64,000 nt of DNA from JBKBKN01 sp046294625. GTDB lineage: Bacteria; Bacteroidota; Bacteroidia; M30B66. The DNA is taken from positions 104,054-168,053 of the forward strand of contig JBKBKN010000003.1 in NCBI GenBank assembly GCA_046294625.1. Direction: 5' to 3'. Position 1 is the first letter of the stretch. The number at the start of each line of letters is the position of its first letter. The notes beneath the pieces were generated by a model. The model saw only the letters and a list, made by a program, of their open reading frames with translations. It searched no databases and had not been told where the DNA came from. Position numbers and translations under genes: made by a program. Below are positions 16,607 through 26,524 of the stretch, one piece after another.

Positions 16607-18412
16607 TCAAATCACCTGTTCTGCTTCCTGTTTCTTATGCTGCAAAGTGTATAAATGATGATAAACGCCATTTACGTTACTCATCAGCTGATTGTGGGTT
16701 CCTACTTCTGCAACCTTGCCTTTATCGATTACTATAATCTTATCTGCGTCTCTGATGGTTGACAATCGGTGAGCGACAATAAAACTTGTCCGACCCTTCA
16801 TTAATTTATTTAAGGCTTCCTGAACCAATCTCTCGGATTCAGAATCTAGAGAACTGGTTGCTTCATCAAGGATCAAAATACTTGGATCTTTCAGCACAGC
16901 TCTAGCAATAGCAATTCTTTGTCGCTGACCGCCGGAAAGGGTTATGCCGCGTTCACCTACGATGGTATCATACTTTTCAGGGAAAGACTCAATAAATGCA
17001 CGTGCATTAGCCTTTTCAGCTGCGTGAATAATTTCTTCCATACTCGCATCAGGCTTGCCATAAGCAATATTTTCTCTAATAGTACCACCAAAAAGCAATA
17101 CATCTTGAGGCACAATTGCCATTTGGTCCCTTAAATCAGTAAGTGCATACTCAACACTTGGCTTTCCGTCTATATAAATTACACCTGAAACCGGGTCATA
17201 AAATCTGAGTAATAATGCGGTGATGGTTGATTTGCCTGCTCCGCTTGGTCCAACTAATGCAATTTTTTCACCCGGCTTAGCATCGAAACTAATGTCACGT
17301 AGCACAGCAATCTCTGACCTGTTAGGATAATTGAAGGCCACATTCGAAAAACGGACTTCCCCACTAATCCGACTTACCGTGTGATTGCTTTTGTCCAGAT
17401 TAATGTCTTCCTTATGTTCGTCGAGAATATCAAATACTCTCTCTGTAGCACCCACTGCTTTTTGAATTTGGGTATAAAGTTCGGCAATGCCGCCAATTGA
17501 AGCCCCAACAAAAGTGGTGTAAAGGATAAAAGCAAACATTTCTCCTTCGGTGAGTTGCCCACTTTTCACAAGCCGTACCGCATACCATACCACTGCTACA
17601 ATAGCTCCAAACAAACAAAAAATAATAAAGGACGCAAAGAAGCCCCGAAGCTTAGCATTTTTCAATGAAAGTGCTGTGATTTCTTTGGTGCTCTTTGCAT
17701 AACGAGCCACTTCGAGAAATTCATTAGCAAATGCCTTCACACTTGCAATACCTTGCATGGTTTCTTCTACAATGGTGTTTGATTCTGCGACTTTCTCCTG
17801 TACTTGTCGGGATATTTTACGAATATAACGTCCGAAAACTACTGCAATTACAACCATCACCGGAAAGAGCGCAAGCATAAAAAGCGTAAGCTCTATGGAA
17901 GTTATAGAGATTAAGATAATGCCTCCAATAATGATGATAAACTGACGTAAAAACTCGGCAAGTGTAGTAGTGAAAGTATCTTGAATCTGCGTGATGTCGG
18001 CAGCAATGCGACTATTGATGTCCCCTACCCTATTGGCAGAAAAAAAAGACATCGGAAGCTGAATCAAATGCTTGTAAATAGCCTGACGCAATTTCTGTAA
18101 AGTAAACTCTGTGACTTGCGAGAAGAGATAAATCCTGAAGAAAGAAAATACGGCCTGAGCCAAAAACAAAATCAGCAGCCAAATGGCAACCTTGTTAATG
18201 TCTTCAAATAATGTTTTTTTTGCAGAATCAACCAATTCGCCCATAAGGGATGGAAATACAAGCGCCGTAGCACTGGTCAACAGCAAAAAAACCAATCCTA
18301 TGGCGAATCTGATTTTGAATTCCCCCATGAAGGAGAATATGCGCATTGCGCGTTTAAGCGATGATTTTGAAATTTTTGACTTTGGAAGGTCGTTATCGGT
18401 CCTGCGTGCCAT
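16607..18412 (-). CDS. ABC transporter, fused permease and ATPase (MsbA/LmrA type)
   Basis: 601 residues. Residues about 25-330 form a six-helix exporter membrane domain. The ATPase follows: Walker A GPSGAGKST at 388-396, signature LSGGQRQR near 490, Walker B ILILDEATSSLD near 515, and the switch His in IVAHRLS. The half-transporter should act as a homodimer in the inner membrane. The family exports lipids, drugs or peptides; MsbA-like proteins flip lipid A core. Nothing nearby fixes the substrate. It is 70 bases from murF, on the same strand. Confidence 0.93.
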   Translation of the reverse strand: MARRTDNDLPKSKISKSSLKRAMRIFSFMGEFKIRFAIGLVFLLLTSATALVFPSLMGELVDSAKKTLFEDINKVAIWLLILFLAQAVFSFFRIYLFSQVTEFTLQKLRQAIYKHLIQLPMSFFSANRVGDINSRIAADITQIQDTFTTTLAEFLRQFIIIIGGIILISITSIELTLFMLALFPVMVVIAVVFGRYIRKISRQVQEKVAESNTIVEETMQGIASVKAFANEFLEVARYAKSTKEITALSLKNAKLRGFFASFIIFCLFGAIVAVVWYAVRLVKSGQLTEGEMFAFILYTTFVGASIGGIAELYTQIQKAVGATERVFDILDEHKEDINLDKSNHTVSRISGEVRFSNVAFNYPNRSEIAVLRDISFDAKPGEKIALVGPSGAGKSTITALLLRFYDPVSGVIYIDGKPSVEYALTDLRDQMAIVPQDVLLFGGTIRENIAYGKPDASMEEIIHAAEKANARAFIESFPEKYDTIVGERGITLSGGQRQRIAIARAVLKDPSILILDEATSSLDSESERLVQEALNKLMKGRTSFIVAHRLSTIRDADKIIVIDKGKVAEVGTHNQLMSNVNGVYHHLYTLQHKKQEAEQVI

Positions 18413-18482
18413 CTGAGCTGCAAAAGTAAGATATTATCTGCCTGATTAAACAAAAAGGAACAAGCAAAATAGAATTTCCGTC

Positions 18483-19778
18483 TTACAACAATACTTTTAT
18501 CCGCTCCAGTTGATTGGCTCTTGAACCTTTGATAAGAATGAGCTTACCACGAAGTTGATTGACGGATAGGTGATCAATCAATGACTGAATGCTCGTGAAA
18601 TGAGTGTATTTTTCATCGGGAAGATCAGGATAGAGTTCGCCAAGCGTAAAAACATGCTCGACATCAATAGGTAATGCCAAATCGAGTATGCGTTGATGAT
18701 GAATAGCTGCTTCATCGCCCAACTCCATCATTGCGCCTAAAATTAAAATCTTGGGTTTATCGGATTTCATCGTCGCAAAACTTTTGATGGCCTGTTCCAT
18801 ACTGCTTGGATTGGCATTGTATGCGTCCAAAATCAAATCATTAAATTCTGAGTGAATAAACTGTGAACGATTGTTGTCCGGAACAAACTGCGCAATGGCT
18901 TCTGAAATATTTGAATCAGAAATTCCAAAATAAGATCCAATGCAAGCCGCTGCAAGTATATTGCTCAAGTTATACTCTCCTACTAAACTGGACTGGGTGG
19001 TTAATGCTCTGTCTTTAAATATTATGCTGACTTTCAAAAAGGGATTAGTCTCTAATAATTTGATTTTTGCATTGCTGTTTTCAGCTTCTCCAAATACATA
19101 TCGGCTAATTCCTTCGCTCTGCTTAAGCATTCTCACATCTGTGCCGTTCACAAATGCAAAGCAGGAATGCGTCCTAAGAAAATTATACATTTCGGATTTA
19201 GCTTTAACTACGCCTTCCGGCCCGCCCATACCTTCGAGGTGTGCTAGCCCAAAATTGGTGATGTAGCCATAATTGGGTTTCGCTATTTGCATCAAATCTC
19301 TGATTTCACCCTGATGGTTAGCGCCCATTTCGATAATGGCAAAATCAGGTTCGTTTTTAATAGAAAGTATGGTTAAAGGGACACCAATATGGTTATTCAA
19401 ATTTCCTTTTGTATAAACGACATCAAATTGCGTCGATAAAACCCTTGCTAATAACTCCTTACTGGTTGTTTTACCATTACTCCCTGTGATGCTGATCCAT
19501 TTGCATCGATTCATTTTTGACCGATGATGGCTTGCAAGCTGCTGTAAAGCTGTCAATGCATCATCTACTATGATGATTTTATCATTGTTTTGCAAAGAAG
19601 AATCATCGCAAACGGCATAAATACATCCTTCGTCTAATGCTTGCTGAGCAAATTGGTTGCCGTCGAAATTCCCCCCTTTTAAGGCAAAAAAAATGCTCCC
19701 ACGAATGATGTTTCGCGTATCGGTGCAAACACCTGTGGATTGCATAAATTTATTGTATATATCCTGAATTGTCTCCAT
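18483..19778 (-). CDS. murF: UDP-N-acetylmuramoyl-tripeptide--D-alanyl-D-alanine ligase
   Basis: 431 residues. It adds D-Ala-D-Ala to UDP-MurNAc-tripeptide, the last cytoplasmic step of peptidoglycan precursor synthesis. The N-terminal part has the MurF pattern VCTDTRNIIRGSIFFALKGGNFDGN. The Mur-ligase P-loop GSNGKTT is at 99-105, and the C-terminal domain starts near residue 300 (LDAYNANPSSMEQA). The ATG at 19778 is required for the full N-terminus. A terminator hairpin ends immediately before this ATG, so expression from the gldJ transcript would need read-through. In Flavobacterium johnsoniae, as I recall, murF also lies next to gldJ. Confidence 0.96.
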   Translation of the reverse strand: METIQDIYNKFMQSTGVCTDTRNIIRGSIFFALKGGNFDGNQFAQQALDEGCIYAVCDDSSLQNNDKIIIVDDALTALQQLASHHRSKMNRCKWISITGSNGKTTSKELLARVLSTQFDVVYTKGNLNNHIGVPLTILSIKNEPDFAIIEMGANHQGEIRDLMQIAKPNYGYITNFGLAHLEGMGGPEGVVKAKSEMYNFLRTHSCFAFVNGTDVRMLKQSEGISRYVFGEAENSNAKIKLLETNPFLKVSIIFKDRALTTQSSLVGEYNLSNILAAACIGSYFGISDSNISEAIAQFVPDNNRSQFIHSEFNDLILDAYNANPSSMEQAIKSFATMKSDKPKILILGAMMELGDEAAIHHQRILDLALPIDVEHVFTLGELYPDLPDEKYTHFTSIQSLIDHLSVNQLRGKLILIKGSRANQLERIKVLL

Positions 19779-19779
19779 A

Positions 19780-19816
19780 AAAAATCCCGATAAATGTAGT
19801 ATCTATCGGGATTTTT
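19780..19816 (-). terminator. Terminator hairpin ending directly at the murF start codon
   Basis: aaaaatcccgata (19780-19792) pairs with tatcgggattttt (19804-19816) across an 11-base loop. Read on the minus strand it follows the gldJ stop by 19 bases, and its T run abuts the murF ATG. A/T tracts on both sides would allow termination in either direction. Confidence 0.85.
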
Positions 19817-19835
19817 GAAATGTTGTTGTTAAATA

Positions 19836-21353
19836 TTATTTACGTTTTTTTCCACCGCCTTTGCTTCCGCCAAGTCCAACAGGGCTTCCTACACGTGCCA
19901 TTGCACAACGAAAACCAATGTAATCAGTAGCGAGACGCTCATCAAGGAATCTGCGCGTACCGGGAGAAGCATAGTAATATCTATCTTTCCAAGAACCGCC
20001 TTTGTAAACCCTTGAGCGGTCGTTAATCATTGAACTAACACCGAATTCATACATCATTTTAGCAGCTTCATCAGGCTCCATTTGATCATCATCTGCACTG
20101 AAAAGCGTGGATGAATTACGATCACCGTCCTGAAAATTAATGTTATCGGCTTTGCGATAATTTCTTCTGCCTTCACTTTCCTGTTCTGTTACATCGCGGA
20201 AATTAACACGTCCGAGCGAATCTTTTTCAGCAACTAGGCCATCTTCGTCGCGAGTTACAGTTTTGTAAACGTTACCCCTAAATGGTCGGAAGTCTGTTGC
20301 ATCTTCGAATGTTAATGGTCTATATACATCCATTACCCATTCGGCTACGTTTCCGGCCATGTTGTATAGTCCATAATCATTGGGCCAATATGCATAAACA
20401 TCGGCTGTTACATCGGCATTATCATTGAGCTTGCCAGCAGTACCCATTTGGTCACCACGACCTCTTTTCAAGTTGGCCATCAATTCGCCTTTGTATCTAT
20501 CGTCAGCGTTTCTTACAATGTGACCATTCCAGGGGTAAATTCTTCTTTCAGTAACCAATTCGTCATTCGAATTACCAATCAAACCAAGTGCGGCGTATTC
20601 CCATTCCGCTTCAGTCGGGAGTCTGTATCGCGGAAGAAATATACCGTCTTCCATTTTCACTTTACGCCTTGCATTGTCGCCCTTGCTTGGATCTAGATCA
20701 ACCAAATCGTCTTTCACTAAGCCTTCATATTGTCCTGCAAGATAAGCATCAGTGTCGAAATTATTTTCACCCACTTGATTAGGATCCCACTTTAGAATAC
20801 CTTCACGGATCAAAATCCATTCGTTTACACGGTTGGTTCTCCAGGCGCAGTAATCATTAGCCTGAAGCCAACTAACGCCTACCACCGGATAGTTTTTGTA
20901 AGCCGGGTGACGATAGTAGTATTCAACGTAAGGCTCATTGTAAGCTAGTTTATCGCGCCATACCAAGGTATCGGGAAGTGCTTTGCGGGCGACTTCGGGG
21001 TAATCCACGTCATAGACACGTTGAAGCCAATACACATAATCTCTGTAAAACTGATTAGTAATTTCAGTTTCATCCATATAAAATGATGAAACTGTCACAC
21101 GGCGTGGGAAATTATCCCAGTCAAACTGGATTTCCTGTTCAGTTCTACCCATCATAAAAGTACCACCTTCAATAAGTACAAGTCCGGGACCTGTTTCCTG
21201 TTCGGTGTAGGGTACATTCAAAAATCCGCCATTCTTGGGATTATTATATTCCCAACCGGTGGCATTGGATACATCTTTTGAGCATGAGGAAAGGCTTATA
21301 ATACCTATTCCTGCAAGTGCAATCAGAGAGATGTTTTTAGCTTGTGATAGCAT
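19836..21353 (-). CDS. gldJ: Gliding motility / T9SS lipoprotein GldJ
   Basis: 505 residues. The lipobox SLSSC places the lipidated Cys near residue 24. The GldJ-type start (ATGWEYNNPKNGGF) is followed by a formylglycine-generating-enzyme (SUMF1-like) fold: IEGGTFMMGRTEQ, RRVTVSSFYMDETEITNQFYR, YRLPTEAEWEYAA, GNVAEWVMDVY, VYKGGSWKDR, YIGFRCA. GldJ is a structural outer-membrane lipoprotein required for gliding and T9SS stability, not a known enzyme. The C-terminus is a short GGSKGGGKKRK basic tail. It lies 39 bases after the porP-like gene, so the two are likely one transcript. GldK is a paralogue; the ATGW segment and the porU/murF neighbours favour GldJ. Confidence 0.92.
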   Translation of the reverse strand: MLSQAKNISLIALAGIGIISLSSCSKDVSNATGWEYNNPKNGGFLNVPYTEQETGPGLVLIEGGTFMMGRTEQEIQFDWDNFPRRVTVSSFYMDETEITNQFYRDYVYWLQRVYDVDYPEVARKALPDTLVWRDKLAYNEPYVEYYYRHPAYKNYPVVGVSWLQANDYCAWRTNRVNEWILIREGILKWDPNQVGENNFDTDAYLAGQYEGLVKDDLVDLDPSKGDNARRKVKMEDGIFLPRYRLPTEAEWEYAALGLIGNSNDELVTERRIYPWNGHIVRNADDRYKGELMANLKRGRGDQMGTAGKLNDNADVTADVYAYWPNDYGLYNMAGNVAEWVMDVYRPLTFEDATDFRPFRGNVYKTVTRDEDGLVAEKDSLGRVNFRDVTEQESEGRRNYRKADNINFQDGDRNSSTLFSADDDQMEPDEAAKMMYEFGVSSMINDRSRVYKGGSWKDRYYYASPGTRRFLDERLATDYIGFRCAMARVGSPVGLGGSKGGGKKRK

Positions 21354-21392
21354 ATCTGTGAATTGTTGATGAATGTTAAATTGATTGATAAA

Positions 21393-22355
21393 CTAAAATG
21401 ATGGACAATTTATTGTGCGATAACGTTTTTTCTTAGGCTTACATTCAAATTGCATGGCAAATGAAACTTCATGCGATCCTGCTGTGGCATTGGTAAGTCT
21501 GGAAACGGTGATATCGTAGCTGTAACCAAATTTGAACAGCCCTTGCTGAATACCAATTAGTGCAATAAAAGCATCTCGGTTTCTATACCAAAGACCTGCA
21601 ACGAATGGACTTTTCTGGAAATACATGCCAAGATTCAATTGATTGAAGTCTTGCTGACGCTGATACAAGATATTGGGAGAAATTTTTGCCGGATCGTTAA
21701 ATCTGGTCTTGCGCTCCAGTGGAATAACAGCTCCCATGTGACCTGTAAGTTTTAGGGGCAATCTGCTTAATCCGATAAATCCTTGATCGGGTTGCGTAAG
21801 GTGATGAGCGGCAAATCCGAAGTAAAAGTTTTCACTGTAACCAAGCAAACCGGCCGAGAAATCTAAATATGATCTTCTGTCTGGTCCAAATGTTTCGGCT
21901 GTTGCGTATACAAATCCATAACGAGGATCGATCTGATCACCAAAATTTAATCTAGACCAATCTAAAACACGTTGCCCATAGGTAGCCTGAAAACCGGCTT
22001 TGATGGAAAAATTGCGGCTTACTTCGAGATGATAGGAATAAATGCCACTGAATGTTGTGGTATTTAAAGTTCCTTCACCTGCCACATCGTTGAGCGCTAT
22101 AAAACCAACGCCACCATTGATTTCGTCGAAGTGCTGATCGTATGAGGCACTATATGTAACGAATGTTCCTGGTATGGCAGGCCATTGATTCCTGTAGTTC
22201 ATCACCAATCGCGGACACCTTACTGAACCAGCAAAAGCCGGATTCAGATAAAGCGGGTTGGCATAGAACTGGGTGAACTGCGGGTCTTGCGCATGGAGAT
22301 TATCTGCCACACTTGCCGCGACAATACAAGCGAGTAAAAGTCTTTTAAGCATCAT
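21393..22355 (-). CDS. PorP/SprF-family T9SS outer-membrane protein
   Basis: 320 residues from the ATG at 22355. The signal peptide ends at LHAQ, and the mature N-terminus has the PorP/SprF signature DPQFTQFYANPLYLNPAFAGS, followed by MNYRNQWPAIPGTFVTYSASYD. The rest is a barrel of about 12-14 strands. PorP/SprF proteins anchor T9SS substrates or adhesins at the outer membrane, and several copies per genome are usual. Here the gene sits between divergent gldJ and porU and shares a transcript with gldJ. The promoter's -7 box touches the start codon, suggesting a leaderless mRNA. Confidence 0.93.
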   Translation of the reverse strand: MMLKRLLLACIVAASVADNLHAQDPQFTQFYANPLYLNPAFAGSVRCPRLVMNYRNQWPAIPGTFVTYSASYDQHFDEINGGVGFIALNDVAGEGTLNTTTFSGIYSYHLEVSRNFSIKAGFQATYGQRVLDWSRLNFGDQIDPRYGFVYATAETFGPDRRSYLDFSAGLLGYSENFYFGFAAHHLTQPDQGFIGLSRLPLKLTGHMGAVIPLERKTRFNDPAKISPNILYQRQQDFNQLNLGMYFQKSPFVAGLWYRNRDAFIALIGIQQGLFKFGYSYDITVSRLTNATAGSHEVSFAMQFECKPKKKRYRTINCPSF

Positions 22356-22357
22356 CA

Positions 22358-22389
22358 CAAATTTACAAGAATTTTAAACGATATGGCAA
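22358..22389 (-). promoter_or_regulatory. Promoter of the porP-like/gldJ unit
   Basis: On the minus strand, TTG (22389-22387), 21 bases, then TAAATTTG (22365-22358). The box ends two bases before the first ATG, so transcription would begin at or within the start codons. Confidence 0.6.
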
Positions 22390-22545
22390 GTGTCATGTTA
22401 CAAATCTTTATTTAACATCGGTCACAATAATGTAAGGTATCACCCGTTTTTTGACTGCTTGCAAATGTATAAGATTTTTTAAATGTCAAACACCAAACAT
22501 AAAGAATGATAAATTAGTTACTTTTAACAACTTAAAAACGTTTAC

Positions 22546-22561
22546 ACAATATTAATATTGT
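22546..22561. promoter_or_regulatory. 16-bp perfect palindrome just upstream of porU
   Basis: The bases read the same on both strands (acaatatt/aatattgt), ending four bases before the porU ATG. It could be an operator or an mRNA hairpin over the translation start; the AT content makes a chance origin possible. Confidence 0.4.
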
Positions 22562-22565
22562 TTCC

Positions 22566-25500
22566 ATGACAAGCTACTCTCTTCAACTGCCTGTGCTTGA
22601 TAAAATAATTACAAAATCAAAACTGCTGATTTTCTTAATTTTAACTCTTTTCGCAGCACAGTCAATTGCTCAAGAATATACTGTAAACTTTGATTGGAAA
22701 GAACCTGTAGAATACAGTCTGGGGACTTATAAAAAGCAGAAGCTCGCCTATTTTGACAATGCCGGGTACGATTTTGATCGTTCTTTTATGCCCATGTTTT
22801 ATCAAACTTATGACCTTAAATCGGGACGACAAGGAAATGTAGATGTCATTATCTTAGATGAAAAATATGAAGCTGTTCCTTTTGATCAGCTTTCATTATT
22901 AGATAAAGATTTACCATCGAGTCCAATCATTGAAGCAGGAGTAGGCATGGAAAGAAAAGTTGCTAAGGCCACCGTTTTGATCTATCCATTTCGTCAGGTA
23001 TCGGGAATTACAGAACGGTTAGTGAGCATTAGTTTTAGATTGAGTCCAGTTTTTGTTACCAAAACAGCAACAGGAACTCAAAGCTATGCCGACAATTCCG
23101 TTCTGAGTAGTGGAGAATGGTTAAGGGTAGGCGTAACACAATCAGGTATTTATCGCATTAGTAAGGCCTATTTAGATGCGGCGGGGTTTAACACTTCGCA
23201 AGACCCTAGAGGAATTAGATTATATGGAAACGGTGGGCGAATGCTACCTGAAAATTCAGCCGATGAAAGACCTGATGACTTAATTGAAAATGCCATTTTC
23301 TTTCAAGGTGATCAGGACGGGGTATTCAACGATAATGATTTTATTCTCTTCTATGCGCAAGGCCCTGTAGTATGGGACTATAATGATGGTGCTCAAATGT
23401 ATTTACATCAGGTGAACATTTATGCAGATACATCTTACTATTATATTAATAATGCGCCCGGTCAAGGTAAACGAATCGAAAACGTTGCTTCTTCTAATCA
23501 AACACCAAACATCACCATTACTTCATTCGATGATTATGCGTTCATAGAACAAGACGCCGAGAATCTAATCAAATCGGGTAGAGAGTGGTTTGGCCATCGC
23601 ATGGAAGTGCAAAATAGCCATACGTTTAACTTCACTTTTCCAAATCTCACTACAGGTCAACAAGTTCGATTGAGAACCGTGATTGCAGGACGGAATGGAA
23701 GCTCAACTACCTTTCGCGTGAGTAGCGGCAATACGTTTTTAGGAAATGTAGTTACCCCACCGGTAAATATGACAGATTATATTGGCGAATTTGCCCGAGT
23801 GAGTAGTGAAGTTTTTAATTTCAATGCTTCTTCATCCTTCCCAATCACTATTGCACGTCAGGGAGCCGGTGTAGGTTGGATAGATAAAATAAATGTAAAT
23901 GCACGTCGGAATTTGGTCTTTACGGGAAGTGCCATGCCTTTCAGAGCAAGAGAAAGTTTTGGATTTTTTTCCAGATACCAATTGGCAAACAGTTCTGCAG
24001 ACCTTCAGGTATGGGAAGTGACAGACTTATATAACGTAAAGCGCAGATTAGGGAATTTAAGCGGTAATCTCTTTGAATTTGTATCAGACGGAAATATTCA
24101 CAGAGAATTTATTGCTTTTTCTATGGGAGCATCGCATCCTGCACCCATACTAGGCGGAAGGGTGAGCAACCAAAACTTACATGCTCTGCCGCAAACAGAT
24201 TATATCATTATAACGCCTTGGCAATTTATTAGCGAAGCTAACCGACTGGCCAATTACCATCGCAATACCAACAATTTGCATGTAACTGTGGTCACACCAC
24301 AGCAGATTTATCATGAATTTTCGTCAGGCAAGCAAGATATTGCAGCTATCAGAAACTTTGTCAAAATGTTTTACGATCGGGCGTCTGGTGGAGCTGATGC
24401 GCCCAAATATTTACTCTTGTTTGGCGATGCTTCGATCGACTTTAAAAATCGTCTACCTAACAATACGAATTTGGTTCCATCCATGCAATCCATCAATTCT
24501 CTTGCGCCCACAAGCAGTTTTGTAACCGACGACTTTTATGGTATGCTCGACGATGGGGAAGGAAATATTTCAGTGAGTAATACATCAGTTGCAACCGGCA
24601 GCGCACTTATTGATATTGGTGTCGGTCGTTTTGTGGTTTCCACACTGGAGCAAGCACGCGATGCAGTGAGCAAAACCATACATTACATGACCTCTCGCGA
24701 AGCACTCGGTGACTGGAGAAATCTTATCTGCCTGATTGCAGATGATGAAGATAACAACTTACATGTTATACAATCTGAAAATCATGTCCCCAACATTCAA
24801 AACAGATATCCTATTGCCAATATTGATAAAATTTATTTGGATGCCTTCCAACAGGTTTCTGGTGCTGGTGGACAACGCTATCCAGATGTAAATGAAGAAA
24901 TTAACCGGAAAATTAAACGTGGATGGCTTATGTGGAACTATATAGGACACGGCGGTGAATTGGGGTTAGCTCTGGAGCGTATTGTAACTATACCTGAAAT
25001 CAATGCTTGGAATAATATTAATAATATGCCGTTTTTTATCACGGCCACTTGTGAGTTTACGCGATTCGACAATCCGGGACTCACTTCGGCAGGTGAACTT
25101 GTGTTTCTAAATCCCAATGGCGCAGGTGTTGCATTGCTTACTACTACCCGTCTGGTCTATTCCGGACCGAATGAACAATTAAATATTAGTTTTTTTGACA
25201 ACGTATTTACCCGTGAAGGAGGTCGATTTATTCCAATAGGTGAAGTGTGCAGAAGAACAAAAAATGCTAGAGCACATACTACCAACAATAAAAGTTTCTC
25301 ATTGGTTGGCGATCCTGCCATGCGATTGGCATTTCCAATTCATAACGTGAAAACGACCATATTTAACGACGAACCTTTCGCTCAGATTGGAGATACACTT
25401 AAAGCATTGAGCAAAGTAACCATTAAAGGAATCATCACCGATCAGGCAGGAAATAAGCTTACGAATTATAATGGTGTGGTCATACCAACGGTCTTTGACA

Positions 25501-26423
25501 AACCCATTACACTTCGCACTTTGGGGCAAGACCCAAGAAGTTTTCCAAGAGATTTCGATGTGCAACGAAATGTAATTTATCGCGGTCAGGCTAGTGTAGT
25601 GAATGGAGACTTTAGCTTTACTTTTGTTGTACCTATAGATATCCGTTTTGAATATGGCGAAGGTAAAATCAGTTATTATGCCTACCACAATAACAATTTG
25701 GAGGATGCCGCCGGAGCAGACCGAATCACCGTAGGTGGATTAAGCAGTAACCCTGTGGTGGACAACGAAGGCCCGGAAATAAGACTTTACATGAATGATG
25801 AAACCTTTGTATTTGGCGGTACCACCGATGAAAATCCTGATATGCTAGCGTTCGTATTTGATGAAAGTGGTATCAATACTGTTGGAACCGGAATAGGCCA
25901 CGATATCACAGCTGTGCTCGATAACAATACAGATAGAACCATTGTGTTAAACGATTTTTACGTGGCCGATTTGGATGATTACACACGAGGCACCATTCGA
26001 TATCCATTTTTTAACCTAGAAGAAGGCCGCCATAATCTTCGCCTACGTGTTTGGGACGTGGCTAATAATGTGGCTGAAGCGTACACAGAATTTATTGTAG
26101 TCAAATCAGCTGAATTAGCCTTGAATCACGTATTGAATTATCCAAATCCATTTACAACAAATACCGATTTTTACTTTGAACATAATCAACCCGGAATGCC
26201 GATGGATGTGCAAATACAGGTGTTTACTGTTTCGGGGAAAATCGTGAAAACCCTGGAAACAACTTTTCAAAATAGCACAGCACGGTCACTGCCAATTAAC
26301 TGGGACGGAAGAGATGAGTTTGGCGATAAACTGGCAAGAGGCGTTTATGTTTATAGGGTTAAAGTAAGAACCGGCGATGGTAAAACAGCCGAAAAATTTG
26401 AGAAACTAGTAATATTGAAATAA
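22566..26423 (+). CDS. porU: T9SS sortase PorU (gingipain-like C25 peptidase)
   Basis: 1285 residues. A signal peptide ends near SIAQ. After beta-rich N-terminal domains, the C25 peptidase domain spans about 540-930. The catalytic dyad is His795 (YIGHGGELG) and Cys829 (TATCEFTRFD), both intact. An Ig-like region follows, and the last 90 residues form a sorting/FlgD-like domain (LNYPNPFTTNTDFYF ... GVYVYRVKV). PorU removes the C-terminal signal from T9SS cargo at the cell surface and attaches cargo to lipopolysaccharide or releases it, working with PorV. It would process the six type A cargo proteins of this window. porV follows after 101 bases. Confidence 0.96.
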   Translation: MTSYSLQLPVLDKIITKSKLLIFLILTLFAAQSIAQEYTVNFDWKEPVEYSLGTYKKQKLAYFDNAGYDFDRSFMPMFYQTYDLKSGRQGNVDVIILDEKYEAVPFDQLSLLDKDLPSSPIIEAGVGMERKVAKATVLIYPFRQVSGITERLVSISFRLSPVFVTKTATGTQSYADNSVLSSGEWLRVGVTQSGIYRISKAYLDAAGFNTSQDPRGIRLYGNGGRMLPENSADERPDDLIENAIFFQGDQDGVFNDNDFILFYAQGPVVWDYNDGAQMYLHQVNIYADTSYYYINNAPGQGKRIENVASSNQTPNITITSFDDYAFIEQDAENLIKSGREWFGHRMEVQNSHTFNFTFPNLTTGQQVRLRTVIAGRNGSSTTFRVSSGNTFLGNVVTPPVNMTDYIGEFARVSSEVFNFNASSSFPITIARQGAGVGWIDKINVNARRNLVFTGSAMPFRARESFGFFSRYQLANSSADLQVWEVTDLYNVKRRLGNLSGNLFEFVSDGNIHREFIAFSMGASHPAPILGGRVSNQNLHALPQTDYIIITPWQFISEANRLANYHRNTNNLHVTVVTPQQIYHEFSSGKQDIAAIRNFVKMFYDRASGGADAPKYLLLFGDASIDFKNRLPNNTNLVPSMQSINSLAPTSSFVTDDFYGMLDDGEGNISVSNTSVATGSALIDIGVGRFVVSTLEQARDAVSKTIHYMTSREALGDWRNLICLIADDEDNNLHVIQSENHVPNIQNRYPIANIDKIYLDAFQQVSGAGGQRYPDVNEEINRKIKRGWLMWNYIGHGGELGLALERIVTIPEINAWNNINNMPFFITATCEFTRFDNPGLTSAGELVFLNPNGAGVALLTTTRLVYSGPNEQLNISFFDNVFTREGGRFIPIGEVCRRTKNARAHTTNNKSFSLVGDPAMRLAFPIHNVKTTIFNDEPFAQIGDTLKALSKVTIKGIITDQAGNKLTNYNGVVIPTVFDKPITLRTLGQDPRSFPRDFDVQRNVIYRGQASVVNGDFSFTFVVPIDIRFEYGEGKISYYAYHNNNLEDAAGADRITVGGLSSNPVVDNEGPEIRLYMNDETFVFGGTTDENPDMLAFVFDESGINTVGTGIGHDITAVLDNNTDRTIVLNDFYVADLDDYTRGTIRYPFFNLEEGRHNLRLRVWDVANNVAEAYTEFIVVKSAELALNHVLNYPNPFTTNTDFYFEHNQPGMPMDVQIQVFTVSGKIVKTLETTFQNSTARSLPINWDGRDEFGDKLARGVYVYRVKVRTGDGKTAEKFEKLVILK

Positions 26424-26451
26424 ATTATCCGTTCATTGCACTAATCATATT

Positions 26452-26459
26452 TATATTTG
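26452..26459 (+). promoter_or_regulatory. -7 element TATATTTG upstream of porV
   Basis: It matches TAnnTTTG 65 bases before the porV ATG, so porV can be transcribed apart from porU. The leader holds a 7-bp inverted repeat (26484-26490 with 26503-26509). Confidence 0.5.
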
Positions 26460-26524
26460 CCAGTAATAATTTTAAAACTTTAAATCATCAGCTCACGTAG
26501 AATGATGATAGCCAACATAAAACT

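Noticed and set aside
25299..25688. 129-codon minus-strand frame inside porU
   Set aside because: porU is intact here, and the antisense frame shows no protein family features.
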